Source: Nageia nagi (lineage: Eukaryota; Pinophyta). Taken from it: a stretch of DNA of 64,000 nucleotides. Of the stretch, positions 34,861-46,839 are shown one piece after another. Location: NCBI GenBank assembly GCA_050084985.1, contig JBITNC010000002.1, positions 24,304,001 through 24,368,000 of the forward strand. The letters are read 5' to 3'. The translations under genes and the position numbers were made by a program. Under the pieces are notes generated by a model, which was not told the DNA's origin, did no database searches, and saw nothing but the letters and a program-made list of their open reading frames with translations. Each line of letters starts with the position of its first letter. Position 1 is the stretch's first letter.

Positions 34861-35249
34861 ATAATGAGATATAGCCTTCCCATTCATTCAAGTAGCAAAA
34901 CTACCCACAACATTTAAAGTAAAAATGAAGTTTATTATGGTTGAGAATGGTTTGGATTCTAGGAAGCTTCCTGAAATGGAGTCTAATTAGTTTAAAAAAT
35001 ATTTAATCTATTTGGATGGTGAAGAAAATGAAAGTAATCCTCACATCCTAAAGTCAAATATCCATGAAGGCCATGATGTTAAGTGATCCTCATAGGGTGA
35101 GTAACTTCCTTTTACTTAAAAACCAATGAAGGACTTCATAAATTTAGATATAAAATTTCTTCCAAGTACATCAATTGTTGGGGATTTTATGAGAGTGTCC
35201 CTTTTCACTACTTGATTTTAGGTTTTTTTTAACTTCATAAGTAAGTTAC

Positions 35250-35540
35250 ATTATCTTAAACCCTATACCCTAAACAAGAGGGTAATGATATTAGAGGAAT
35301 ACTTACTAGATAACAAAATGAAAGAGTGAAAGGTGGAAGCGGTGGAGCTATTGGAGGAATATAGTTCATATGTATATTGTAAGTAATTAGTGTTGTATTT
35401 AGTTCTATGAAAATGTTAGCAAGCAGATTATAGAGCAGTGATGGTGGGAAAAAATATGAAGGGTAAGAAATTTACAGAGATGCATATATGGGTATAAAAA
35501 AGGGCATGAGCATATGGAGCTTGTAAAAAAATGGAGTGAA
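35250..35540. repeat. dispersed repeat copy 2
   Basis: Second copy of 32660-32930 (by eye about 80% identical), placed between the two first-B3 pseudogene copies. It shows that the duplicated unit extended well beyond the B3 coding part. Confidence 0.75.
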
Positions 35541-35837
35541 TTCTTATGCACAAGGATTCAACATTCTTACTTAATCAAGAGAATTCTTCACTATCAAATC
35601 CTCTTTCTACAAAGGTTGGTCCTAGATTTGGAGTCATAACAATGCCACCACCATTAATAGAGAGAATTGAAGTGGTGATGAAATCTTAAAATGGATATTT
35701 GTTTAGGTTTCTTATGGGCATGAAAATGGGCATGGGAATTTGGGGCTTATGAAAAAATGGAATTGAATCTATTGATGGAGTGAGGTACTAACATAGTTGT
35801 GAATATAACACAGTTTGCACAAGTGATTTTGATTTTT

Positions 35838-36086
35838 AAGAGATTTTTTCACACTTTGTAAAGAATAATAGATCATTAAGGGGTTGTACACATGCAATTT
35901 TGAAGAGTCCAAGTGGACAACGGTTTATGGGATATTATGTTGTGTTGTTCTAGTAATTTTGCATATTTGAAAGATGGTTGGGAAGACTTTGTATCTCATC
36001 ATTCAATACAAGTTCAAGATATAATTATCTTCATACATGTTCTAGATGTTCATTTTCTTGTTCAAATCTTCAAAAGTAGTGGAAAA
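35838..36086 (+). pseudogene. B3 DNA-binding domain pseudogene, copy 2
   Basis: Better preserved than copy 1. One frame gives RFFHTL, then after several stops DIMLCCSSNFAYLKDGWEDF, VSHHSIQVQDIIIFIHVLDV and HFLVQIFKSSG. A second frame supplies the missing strand, LKSPSGQRFM. The B3 signature P-x-G-x-x-W, then GW-xx-F, then D-x-x-x-F, then F-x-V-x-IF can be followed through, with one frameshift near 35925 and three stops. It is flanked by a block also present around copy 1 (for example aatgagatatagc and gttgagaatg), so the two arose by segmental duplication. Confidence 0.75.
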
Positions 36087-36526
36087 TAAAAATAATGAGA
36101 TATAGCATGTCCATTCACTCCTATAGCAAAAATGCCCACAACATTTGAAGTAGAACTAAAGTTTATTATAGTTGAGAATGCTTTGGAATCTAGGATACTT
36201 CCTAACTTTGGAATTGCAAAATGAAAGAGGGTGTTGTTTAAGTTTTTTGGGTTTGCATGTCTATAGATGATTTTGAATGTCCCAATCCATTTGAAATAGA
36301 TGAACTTTAGTTCTCATATAAGATAGTGAAGTCTATATTCGATCACTTAGCTTAGCTTGTGAGATATCTCTTCCTTCATCACACAATGAATATATTATAA
36401 AAATATATTTGAGATTTTTTTCTTTATCTTCTCTCTATTTATCTAGATTGGATTGCAATATGTTCCCAATTCCTTTGTTTGAAGATGGTTTCCTCATAAA
36501 AGGAAAAAGTTTTGTTAGTATGTTAG

Positions 36527-36706
36527 AGGAGAAAATGGTATGTGGACTTCGTAACAAGCGTTGCACCAACCCATGTTAAGCCTAAGCTTATGAATGTTTG
36601 GAAGCATTTTAGTATTGACAATAAACTTAAGGTTAATGATATTTGTCATTTTGAATTAATAAATAAAACAAATTATGTATTCAAAGTCATAATATCCAAA
36701 GCTTAA
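36527..36706 (+). pseudogene. second B3 domain, C-terminal exon remnant
   Basis: A 60-codon open run ending in TAA reads RRKWYVDFVTSVAPTH, VWKHFSIDNKLKVNDICHFE and LINKTNYVFKVIISKA. This is the typical last B3 domain of REM proteins (W-xx-F-x-x-DN-L-x-x-GD-x-C-x-FEL, then F-x-V-x-I). The usual Gly-Asp is Asn-Asp. It lies about 450 bases after copy 2, consistent with the last exon of a two-B3 gene. It has no stop within the run, but no intact upstream exon is present. Confidence 0.75.
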
Positions 36707-36901
36707 ACCAACATCACAATGTTATATGATTCCCCTAACATCGGTATAAAACACACTTTTCTATGCTTGGAGAATGACACCTATATTAGTTAAGAGATCA
36801 ATATGATGAAGGGCACTACCTATTCTCTCACCCTCGATGCATTGGTACTATACCTCCTTCAAGTAGAATTCAAAAGACTCATTCTACACTAAATGGTAGG
36901 G

Positions 36902-37820
36902 TGTTGTAGACATTGGGAAAAATGGGATCCAAATAATAAACAAAATGAGATCCCATTTTAAATTTCAAATCTTATCCCCCTTGATTTTGCCTTGGTTTTT
37001 TGTCTTATGTGAGGCATGGTAAGGAAAGCCTTAGCCTTAGACATGGATATATAAGTTCTTATCATTTTACAATGGAAAAACTTAAGTTTTGATGTGTACT
37101 TCATAAAGATTTTTTACAAAATTAAAACCATTATAGATGAGTGAGTGTAGGTTTCAAATATGTAATTTTTTTAATAATTGGATTATACTTTCTATTTTTC
37201 AATTAATTTTCAATCAAACTTGTCCGTAAACTTGAAAAAGTAGGGTATCTTATTTGTTTAATAACTTTTTATTTTCTTATAATTATAAAAACATAAATTA
37301 TATGTCAACATTATGCACATAATTTTATACTAAATAAAAAATTCCAAAAAAGGATAAGTGTAGGTCAAGTTATGTTGGTCCAACAAAAGTACTTTTAAAA
37401 AATGTAATTAAGGCCAATAAAAATAAAATATAATATAATTCATCAAAAAATTATGAAAAAATATTTTGAACATTCTCCAATGTATTAATTATCTATTTGT
37501 AAAAGGATTTTAAAAAATACATTAATTTAGGTCAAATTATGTTGGCCCAATAATTAAAGGTATGATCCTAAAATAATAAATTTTAAAAAGTGTTTTTTAT
37601 AGATTCTTATCAAATTTAATTTCTATAATTTAGGTATTTGAATAAATTACATATGTAAAAACTAGACTTCAAGCACCACATTTTTGTTGAAGATACCTTT
37701 TCAAGATTCCATCTCTAAGTTCTTCAAATTTTGAGATCATTTGTGACCAAATTGAAAATCAAAGAAAAAGTATCCACTTTTTGGCCATAAAGTGGACCCA
37801 TCTTGCACACACCCAATGCA
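36902..37820 (-). mobile_element. LTR-like dispersed repeat, minus orientation
   Basis: On the minus strand it starts TGCATTGGGTGTGTGC at 37820 and ends aatgtctacaaca at 36902, that is TG...CA, about 919 bases. It is the inverted counterpart of 23154-24170. No internal retroelement genes adjoin it, so it is probably a solo LTR. Flanking 5-mers (taggg and aacat) do not match, so the ends are approximate or the target duplication has decayed. Confidence 0.6.
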
Positions 37821-37950
37821 AACATAGTGAATCATAGATATGTGAACGTATGCTTCATAGAGAGAATATAAAGAAGATAAAATGAAGATAGAGAACATAG
37901 TGAATCATATAATGAACATAAAGAACATGATGAATCATAGAATGAATATA
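37821..37950. repeat. degenerate acatagtgaatcatag repeat
   Basis: The word acatagtgaatcat recurs several times with variants (gaacat-gatgaatcatagaatg), like the array at 32290-32405. Confidence 0.5.
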
Positions 37951-38406
37951 GACAAAATTGATCCTTGTACTAATATAAAAAATTACAAATGGAGTTAAGG
38001 AAGAAAAGTTTTTAAGTTTCTAATGGCATACCACTAAGACAAATTGAACATGATCTTATGTCCTAAGTATTAACACTTGAAAAAATTTAAAGTACGCTAT
38101 CTAACTTCATTAAAATGAAACACCTAAGATTTTCTAATGCTAAATTTTTTATTTTGGCTTATTTTTACCTCTAAGCCCAAGTTTGATAACTTGGGAACTA
38201 AAAATATTAATCTTAAAAATTTTGTGAATCTTATTCTCTAAATATAACCATACGATTTCCATTATCCTTTTTAAACTGAAATATGATATTGAATCTTAAA
38301 TGAAACTTATCCACTAAATTCTAATATGAAATTGTTATTGAACTTAGCAAAAAAGAATGATTCATACAGTCAACTTGGTTACCTTAAAGTTACAAAACCC
38401 ATTTCA
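37951..38406. other. AT-rich intergenic stretch
   Basis: No recognised feature. Confidence 0.4.
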
Positions 38407-38638
38407 TGATGACTTTAAAAAATTATCAAGAAAAAGAACATATGGAAAAAAACATCATGCTTTATGGCCTTGAAGATTCATATTGGTATCTTAAGGAATA
38501 TCATAGATATATTTAAATGATTTGATGACTTTAAAAAATTATCAAGAAAAAGAACATATGGAAAAAAACATCATGCTTTATGGCCTTGAAGATTCATATT
38601 GGTATCTTAAGGAATATCATAGATATATTTAAATGATC
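38407..38638. repeat. 116-bp tandem duplication, essentially identical copies
   Basis: 38407-38522 and 38523-38638 are identical apart from the last base of the unit. The unit starts tgatgactttaaaaaattat and ends atatatttaaatgat. There is no coding meaning. Such identity in old, decayed DNA points to a very recent duplication or an assembly artefact. Confidence 0.9.
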
Positions 38639-39299
38639 TTATGGGCATGTCATTAATATCAAACATAGAAACGAACTTATGTCCTTTTTGAAATTAGTAA
38701 TTTATCTTAAGAATTTAGTAATATGGATAATAACTTAGTTACATGTGTGCATTTATTCTTAAAATAAATATTATTATCCTTGAAAATCATTATCATTATT
38801 TTTAAAATGTTCATGCATACCTAATACTTGCTTGACTTGGAGTTTTTAGATCCAAAACTTGCATTAGCACATGTCTTAGAAATAACTTAAAATTATATGA
38901 GATAATTAGAAATAATGATCAAAACATGTTCTTGCACATGATATGATGATTTCCTACAAATTTAACCTTCATGTTTAATCTTATCATTATTTTGACCATC
39001 TTGGTTGATGCTTATGCATTTCTTGCAAAACTAATCATTTTCATAAAAATGTGAAATGCAAACTTACAAGTATAAATTTTGTTACAAAAAATTAATTACC
39101 ATGATTTTAGACTTTAAATAATGATTTAGAGTAATAAATATAGTAAATATAAATCTACAATATAATGTGCAAATCACTTATCAAGGCTACCTAAATCACG
39201 AGGGGGGGTGAGGTAACTTAATAGAAAGGATTCAAAACACATGCATGCACATGCTTCTTAAAAAAAACCTATTTTTTAATTTTACTTCCTCCTCTTTTA
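38639..39299. other. AT-rich intergenic stretch
   Basis: No recognised feature; a poly-G word (cgaggggggg) lies near 39198. Confidence 0.4.
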
Positions 39300-40660
39300 A
39301 TTTATTGAACCCCTCATGACAGCATCACAAAGCATAAAGCTCACTTGATAGCGAAATGTTATATTCAAAATAAATGTTTAGATTATGAAGAAATATTTGC
39401 TTCAGTCATTAGATTAGACATAGTAAAATATCTACTAAATTTAACTTCCTAGTTTGGTCTTATAGTTTACCAAATGGATGTTAAATCAGCCTTCTTGAAT
39501 GGAGACCTAGAAGAACAAGTGTATGTGAATCAACCATAAAGATTCACAATTGCAAACCATGAAAATAAAGTGTAAAGGTTAAATAAATCTCTTTATGGGC
39601 TCAAAAAAGAACCTTGTGCATGACACTCTAGAATTTACACTTATTTTTTCTAGAATGGCTATCAGATATGTTTAATAGAAACCACACTATATACAAAGGT
39701 AACTAGACCTAATTTCATAATGATTTATGTGTATATTAATGGTATTATCTTCATGATAAATTCCACTTCCATGCTACAATAATTTAAAATCACCATGGTG
39801 AATGAGTTTGAGATGAGTGACCTTGGTGAAATGTAATACTTTCTAGGTAAGGAAGTTCATCAATCATCCAATGGTATGTTTATCACTCAAAAAATTTATG
39901 TTGATGAGATGCTTGCCAGATTCTCTATGAAGGGTTGCAAACTAGTTAATTCACCAATAGTATTTATTTGTATATTGATGGAAAAATATTATTCTTCTCT
40001 TGTTGATGCAACCTTGTATATATAACTTATTGGTATCTTGATTTATCTCATAGCTACAAGGTTTGATATTATGTTTGTAGTTAGTTTAGTAGCTAGAATA
40101 TCCATGCATTAACCATATGAATCCCATTTTAAAGTGACAAAGAAAATTATTTTCTATGTGAGTGATACAAAAACCTTTGGCCTATGTAAAAAGATATTGA
40201 TTCTAATGATTTAGTAGCATAAACAAATGTATATTAATAAATAATCCTCACTAACCAAAATATCACATTTGGGTATACCTTTTTCTTTAGCAAATGACTA
40301 ATTTAATGGAACAATAAGAAGCAACAGATAATTGCTCTATCCATTGTAGAAGCAGAGTATATGGATGCCTCCTCTTCTTGCACTCAAGCCATTTGTATAG
40401 TGAGATTATTTAAAGACTTGAGCATAAATATTCATCAATTTATCAAAAATTAGTGTGATAACACCAACACCATGATGAAGAATCTAGTGTTTCACAACAT
40501 GAGAAAGCATATAGATATTCACCATCATTTCATGAGATATTTAGTGCAAGATGGATTAATTGAGTTCAAATTGTGTAATTATGAGGATTAACTTGTAGAA
40601 ATATTCACTAAACCATTGCTAAAAGATTGATTCTTTCATCTTAAATATAGAATTGGCATA
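39300..40660 (+). pseudogene. Ty1/copia RT and RNase H remnant
   Basis: Ordered pieces: YQMDVKSAFLNGDLEEQVYV around 39470-39525 (copia RT motif), RLNKSLYGLKKE around 39576-39610, MIYVYINGIIFMINS around 39722-39760 (YVDD has become YING), EMSDLGEM-YFLGKEVHQS around 39810-39860, IYVDEMLARFSMKGC near 39892-39935, RFDIMFVVSLVARISMH near 40060-40110, and RNase H words up to about 40620. Many stops. It is a different copy from the split element at 3490-22640; no integrase or gag lies upstream. Confidence 0.85.
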
Positions 40661-40822
40661 CAAACCATTGATATTAAGGGTAAGAATGAAAGATTATAAT
40701 GCTTAATGGTTCTTGATTTTAAATTTTATGATATCATTAGTTGTTTGCACATTGGACTATGAACTCCTCCAATGATAACTTGCAATTGTTTTTCAACTAC
40801 CTATCGTACCCACCATTAATAT

Positions 40823-41130
40823 GTTGTAGGATTTTAAAAGATATTTTAATACGTACTCAATCCTTATACATATAATTTGTAGGCTTTACAAGGATTTCCA
40901 AGGTGGATTTTATCCTTCAATTAGATTTTAGTTTTGAGTATAAAATATTGAAACTCTTTACTTGAGAAATGTATAGGGATTAATTTCCATTGTTTTGTAT
41001 TCATGTATTGATTTTTCACTTAATAGCAAGAGAAAAATACTTTGCAATTTTTGCTTGCATTTCTATTTGTGTTTCTCAATTCTAGGTGTTGTTGAGATCA
41101 AGAAATCATATATTCAATGTTGTACATCAG
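40823..41130 (+). mobile_element. candidate 3' LTR of the preceding copia remnant
   Basis: Begins TGTTGTAGGATTTT about 160 bases after the RNase H end. It contains a leader-like stretch (cacttaatagcaagagaaaa) and could end at gttgtacatca near 41130. No second copy confirms the limits. Confidence 0.3.
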
Positions 41131-42183
41131 GTATATAGATAATATAAATATATTTAATGGTATTTTATCCTAGTGAGTATTTCTTTTTTTCATTTCATGT
41201 TTTGGATTTAGAGATAATCATTGCTATTTTTCTCTCTAAGGCTATAAATTTCATTATGGACATCCATTTTAGGTGGTTCTTTTTATGTTAGATATTTATT
41301 TGAAATAAATTTTCAATCATATAGTATTTTTCATACTTTGTATAGAAATATCCACCACCATCAATGATTTCCCTTGGTGTACTTACCTAATCTTTCTTAG
41401 TAGTAGTTCATGAATATATTCACTTCCACAAGATATTCACCCTACTTATATTGATCCATTATTTATGGGTATTATAGTGCTATAAAATATAATTTTTATT
41501 TCTATCCCTATATAATATTATACCCTTTAAATACAAGTATTCACTTTGCTAACATGTTCTTTTGGTAGTATTAGTAGATTCCTATTACGGTGACCTAGTG
41601 AATACCTTTCATGTTGATAAGAATCGCCAAAGTTTGACAACTCCTTTTTAATTGATTATTTATCCATTGGTGATTAGTATTATATACCTTTATAATGGTA
41701 TATAGCATAATATACTTTATCATAGGTTATCATTAGAGAAATAACCACTCTTTGGTAACCAAATTCGTGATAGGACTATCTTACCGATCACATCACAGCC
41801 TTGTGACCTTAACTTCAGAGGTAAATTTTTATATTAATTATTATTATATTAATGCATGTGTATACTCATTATAAATAGTGTGTTATATTTTGATCAAGTT
41901 AAATTTTGTGCATTTTACAAGTTCTTTAGTATAATTTCTTAAAGATTGAACATTATGAACAACCCAAAGGTGATGACCCTCTCCAAACAAGAAGGGAGGA
42001 TGATTAAGGTTACACCACCATGCTTGTGATAGATTTTATCTTATGATAAAATTATGTATGGATGTGCTTTTGATATCTAGACCTACAAGCATCAAATAAA
42101 TGTTAGAGGGAGTCTCAACACTCTAGTCCCTTCAGACCCTAGAGTGTGCTCAAAGACAGGTGTTAAATCTCCTTGATAGAATG
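41131..42183. other. intergenic stretch
   Basis: No coding or repeat copy recognised; possibly part of further LTRs. Confidence 0.35.
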
Positions 42184-43530
42184 TAGACACCCTATCCCAC
42201 AATAAAATGGGAATTTAAAAAAAATAAAATACCTATAATGCAAATTGATATGCTCATGCTATGCTAAGATAATAACAAAATGATAAAACAAAGTTAAACT
42301 ACCATGAATCTAGCCTACAATAATATTACATGGTCACAAAAATGCTTACAAATTATATACATAAAGAATATAAGTGATTAAATGAATCCAAGATAGCTCC
42401 CAATTCTCTCCAACACCTATAAGGATGATCAAAACATGTTATGGGGAGTGCTAGAGGTGGTTGTGGCTTGGGATCTTACTCAAGGGTTTGTCTGTGCATG
42501 GATGGAAGGTTGATAATGATCATAGAGCATATCAAAATTAGCAAGAGAGAGAAAATAGATTTTGAATTTGACTTTATAGATCTAACATCATACTGGTAGG
42601 CTAGTTGGCTGATTAGTAGGCTAACTAGTCAACCATCCAAGGAAATCAATATATCAATTTAAGTCTTAACATATAAGGTCAAAAATGGCTATGATGGAGT
42701 GATTGGTTGAAAGCATCAAGATGAAAAATGATCAAGGGTAAGATTTGATTTTTAGGTGCTTATGGATACCCCCTTCTAAGATGAGTTTTGCAAGATGCAG
42801 AACTCAATAAAGCTAAAGAGAAAAAGATGATGATGAATGATTGATGATGGAATGATAATGATCAACGAGATATTGATAATGATTATTAATGATCAATTAT
42901 TAATTATGTTTTATTTGCATGAAAGGCATGTGTAGGTATGCAACCTACCACATGCTAAGGGGAAAATTCTAAATGATCTCAAATAATATGGTCAATGCAA
43001 AGGTGACCAACTAATGGCTATGCTAAATGCTTAAGACTCGAGGTGAGTCATGCTTAATGAGATGATCATGCCAACAAAAGTAAACTTTACCCCATGCTAA
43101 ATGGAAGATAAAGCAAAAATAATGATAGTAGTTACCTTATTGCAAGCGATTGTGAATTATAATTACCTTGCCCTATATTGAATAGAAAGTAAGATACACT
43201 AAGGATAATTTTACATCATGTATTGAATAAAAAGAAAAGAAAAAACCAGGGTGATAATGCTTGATCCAAATTTTCCCCATGCTAAATGGAAAGCAAAGGA
43301 AAAAGAGTGATAATTCTTTCCCCATGCTCAATAGATTGAAAGAAATATAGTGATAATATTTTCCCCATGCTCAATGGAAAGCAAGGTAAACAATGATAAA
43401 TATTTCCCCATGCTCAATGGAAAGTAAGAGTAATAATGCTTAAGGATAACTTTGCCCCATGTTGAATGGAAAGAAAACAAGATCTCCTCAAACTATGTAT
43501 TTGCCTCATGTTAAATGGAAAGAAAATATA
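42184..43530 (+). mobile_element. LTR-like region of a gypsy element
   Basis: Starts tgtagacaccctatcccac, a word type common at the beginning of plant gypsy LTRs. It carries the minisatellite at 43090-43520 and is followed directly by gypsy integrase sequence. No matching partner LTR was identified, so this is tentative. Confidence 0.3.
43090..43522. repeat. minisatellite with ccccatgctcaatggaaag core
   Basis: The 19-base core recurs at 43090, 43275, 43320, 43363, 43406, 43455 and 43504. Spacing is 43-50 bases for the last five intervals; the segments between are A/G-rich and variable. Earlier drifted copies lie near 42950. Confidence 0.8.
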
Positions 43531-43559
43531 GAAATGATCAAAGTATTAGAAATTTATAT

Positions 43560-44440
43560 TTGATGAACTAAGTAAGCCATAAGCTTCTAGGGATTATAGT
43601 TCAATTCTAGTGAAGGTCATAAGTTTATGATTATAATTATGGAATACTTCACTAAATGAGTGGAGGTTATTAACTTGAAGTATTCAAAAGGTATTGATAT
43701 TATTAAGTTCAATATTGAGAATATTATAACTAGGTTTCAATATATGATCTCATCTCAAATTTTCATGGATAAGGAGCCAAACTTAGCATGTAATGAACTA
43801 AAATAATTTTTTTTTAAGTTCTATATTAATCATAAATTCTTTACACCATACTATCATCAAGGTAATAGACAAGTTGAATCTATAAATAAGATAATTTTAA
43901 GAATGTTATGTAATACTATTGAAAGCATAAAAAGGATTGGTACACCCAACTCCCTTATGCTATTTGGGCATATAGAATAAGTATGATAACTACTACAAGT
44001 GCTACTCCTTTCTCTCTTATGTATGGTGATAAATCAATTTTGCCATTAGAATTGGATATTCCTTCTCTATGAGTAATTGAAAGGCTTTCTTTCATATGGA
44101 GATTCCAAAAATGCTAAATCAAGATTGTTAGATAATTTAGATGAGATAAAAGTAAATGTATTATAACATTTAAGGGTTTATCAAAATAAGTTAAACATAG
44201 CTTACAACAAGAAGGTAAAACCAAAGGAGTTTCAAGTAGGTGGTTTGGTACTTAAAGAAAATTAATCCAAGATTTAAAAAAAAAAGTTGAAAATGAAATA
44301 AAAGATAAATTTGAGCCATATTGAATAGTTACTTATGTTTTCATTGGAAAATTTAGAGTAGGGGCATACAAGTTGGTAACAAGTGATGGGAAAGAAGAGA
44401 AAAAAATGATCAATACGATGCATTTAAATAATTTTTATTT
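43560..44440 (+). pseudogene. Ty3/gypsy integrase remnant
   Basis: Plus-strand pieces: MEYFTK-VEVINLKYSKGI around 43640-43690, SQIFMDKEPNLACNELK around 43757-43805 (second catalytic Asp present, in MDKE), FFTPYYHQGNRQVESINKII around 43840-43900 with the catalytic Glu in QVES, WAYRISMITTTSATPFSLMY around 43968-44025, and the C-terminal PKEFQVGGLVLKEN around 44220-44263. Several stops. No protease, RT or gag lies upstream, so only the 3' end of an element survives. Confidence 0.8.
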
Positions 44441-45069
44441 TTAGTAGTCAATTTCATATTGTTTCATGTTTGTTTTTAGAATTTCAAGATCAATTTCAAT
44501 TAAAGAATGTCTTGTTGCTCCTTTTCATAAAAATATCAAGCAAAAAGTAGTTTAGGTTTTATGCATTAGTGGACCACATTTGGATAAATTTTCAAGTCAT
44601 TCAAATTTTTGTATGTTCTATATATTTGATGTGTCATTGTTACATGTGAGTCTAAAATTTTAAGCTCATCATTTAATAGTAGAAAAAAAAATTATAAAAA
44701 GTTGCTCAAAATATTGTTTTCAAAGTTGCAAGAGTTTTGAAATTATCCAAATAAAAAGTTTAACATAAAAAATGGATCATTCAAAGATATAAGTTATATT
44801 AAAAAAAATGATATTGAAATTCTAATGGAATTACACACCACATCTAAAGAAAATTTTAGATAATAATTCCATATTAGATTCACTATTTTTCTAAAATGCA
44901 AATTCCATATTCATCTTTCATACTTTCAAGTTCAAACTATTCCACTTTGCCAAGATCGAAAAAAGTAGTACATGTATGTTTTCTTATCTTCCTATATGAA
45001 ATTTATTCAAAGTTGAAATCAAATTCAATTTTAAGCTTTTAAGATTACTTTTAGATATATCTTTCAACA
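44441..45069. other. AT-rich stretch after gypsy integrase
   Basis: Probably the internal 3' end of the gypsy remnant and LTR start. Nothing further can be supported. Confidence 0.35.
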
Positions 45070-45300
45070 TTTGAGAGTTTTCATTAAGAATCCAACTTGT
45101 GGTACTTAGGTGAAGAGTACCTATCATGGCAATCCCATGATTTTTAACCTTTGAGGGTCTTCACTAAAAAGAAAACATTATGGTAATTAGGTGAAGAGTA
45201 CCTATCAAGGTAACCCCATAATGATTTTAGCCTTTAAGGGTCTTTATTAAGAAGCTAACCCATCCAATACTTGAGGTAATAAGTACCTAGTTCTAATATT
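45070..45300. repeat. 80-bp tandem repeat, about 3 units
   Basis: Units begin at 45070, 45150 and 45233 with ttgagggtcttcactaa-like starts. They contain taggtgaagagtacctatca and a cccatgatttttaacc-type end. Probably an LTR-internal array of the gypsy remnant upstream. Confidence 0.75.
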
Positions 45301-46839
45301 TTCTTTTAGGTTAAGGTTTCTTAAAGGAAATGCATTGAAAATAAATAAGGTTCAAGTATCTTCTTCAACCAATACAAGGAAGGTGAATCTAAGATGATAT
45401 GGAGGATTTTCTTATCAATCTTCTAGAGTAGATTCTTTCCTTGTCAATCCCACATAGTAGAAGTATCTTTCATGTGTTTGGTTCATTTAAAACATTATTT
45501 ACATTCCATTTCTTATCTTTTAGATCATTAAAAGATACACCTTGGACAAATTCATCAATAAACCTTCTTGGATGGATGGCTATACTCAAAAAACATTTCA
45601 TTTTGGATCTTTTAAGATATCAAAAGATCTACCATGGGAATAATCATCCATAACCTTTTTAGGTATATGGCTCCACTACCAATATTGATGATATATTATA
45701 CTAGTTTTATATTTGAACTAAAAATGATGGTCATATGAGATATATATGTGTGTGATAATCGAGGTAAAAAAGCAGGCATGGAGTTTCGATAAGATGAAAA
45801 ACCTAGAGCTATCACCATGATGATCATTCAATTGATGCTTTGTTTTCCTTTGGATTATCTAATTATGATTTCCTCTAACACATATGCAAAGGGGGTATAT
45901 TTATATACCTAATTTTGATTGTTAATTTCATAAAATCATACTCTAGGGGTCTAAAATGAATAATATAAATGTTATTTATTATTATTATTATTATAAAATA
46001 TTTCAATATTTATCATTGGGCCCAAGCTAATGTTATCGTACACACCTCCTACTTTTATGGATATATGGTGTAATATATGTTCTACAAGAAATAAACTTGT
46101 TATGAAAGAAGGAAGGTGTGCTAATCAAAGGTTATCATAGCTTGATATTGTTAATTTAATGCAAACTATGATTATTACCATAACTTATCAAATTTGAATT
46201 TTACACCCTATCATATTTTCTGCCATTTTATTTTCACTTTCAAAGTTAGCTTGGGCTTCCTTGCAAGCTTTTTGATTGAACAAACTTTGTTTAAAGCCAT
46301 AATTATTCAAGTAGTGCACTAGTGCATTGCCTTCCAATCTTTGCACCATATATCAATACATCAATTTTGGAGGAATGTTAGCCCCAAAACTTCAATATGA
46401 CTTCCTTAACACCTCTAAGGTCTTTTCTTAACTCTAAATCTTCATTTCTAGATAAGCCAATCAATTGATATACTTATTTTAAATTCATATTTGTTATTCT
46501 TCAATATTTTGTCCAATAGTTAGGTTGCATCATCATTCTTTGCTAATTTTTTTTGTAAGAGTAGAATTAATGGATTTTTTTTATATAAGAACCCATCCTG
46601 TAAAAAATATATTTGAAATATTTTCATCCCTTTTTATTTATTTTATATAGTTAAGGATGTTTGAGAAGTTCAAGGCAATCCATAACCTAGATTCTAGTTA
46701 CATACAAATATCTATCTAACATAATCTAAGCCTAAAACTTTTGAATAAATCTACTATGAAGATCATAGTGTCTAAAACTCCTAATTGGATTTATTATGAA
46801 TACTGTAGTGTACAATCAACATAATCTATCGAAGAGTGT
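45301..46839. other. intergenic stretch
   Basis: AT-rich, with an (ATT)n run near 45972-45990. No recognised gene. Confidence 0.4.
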
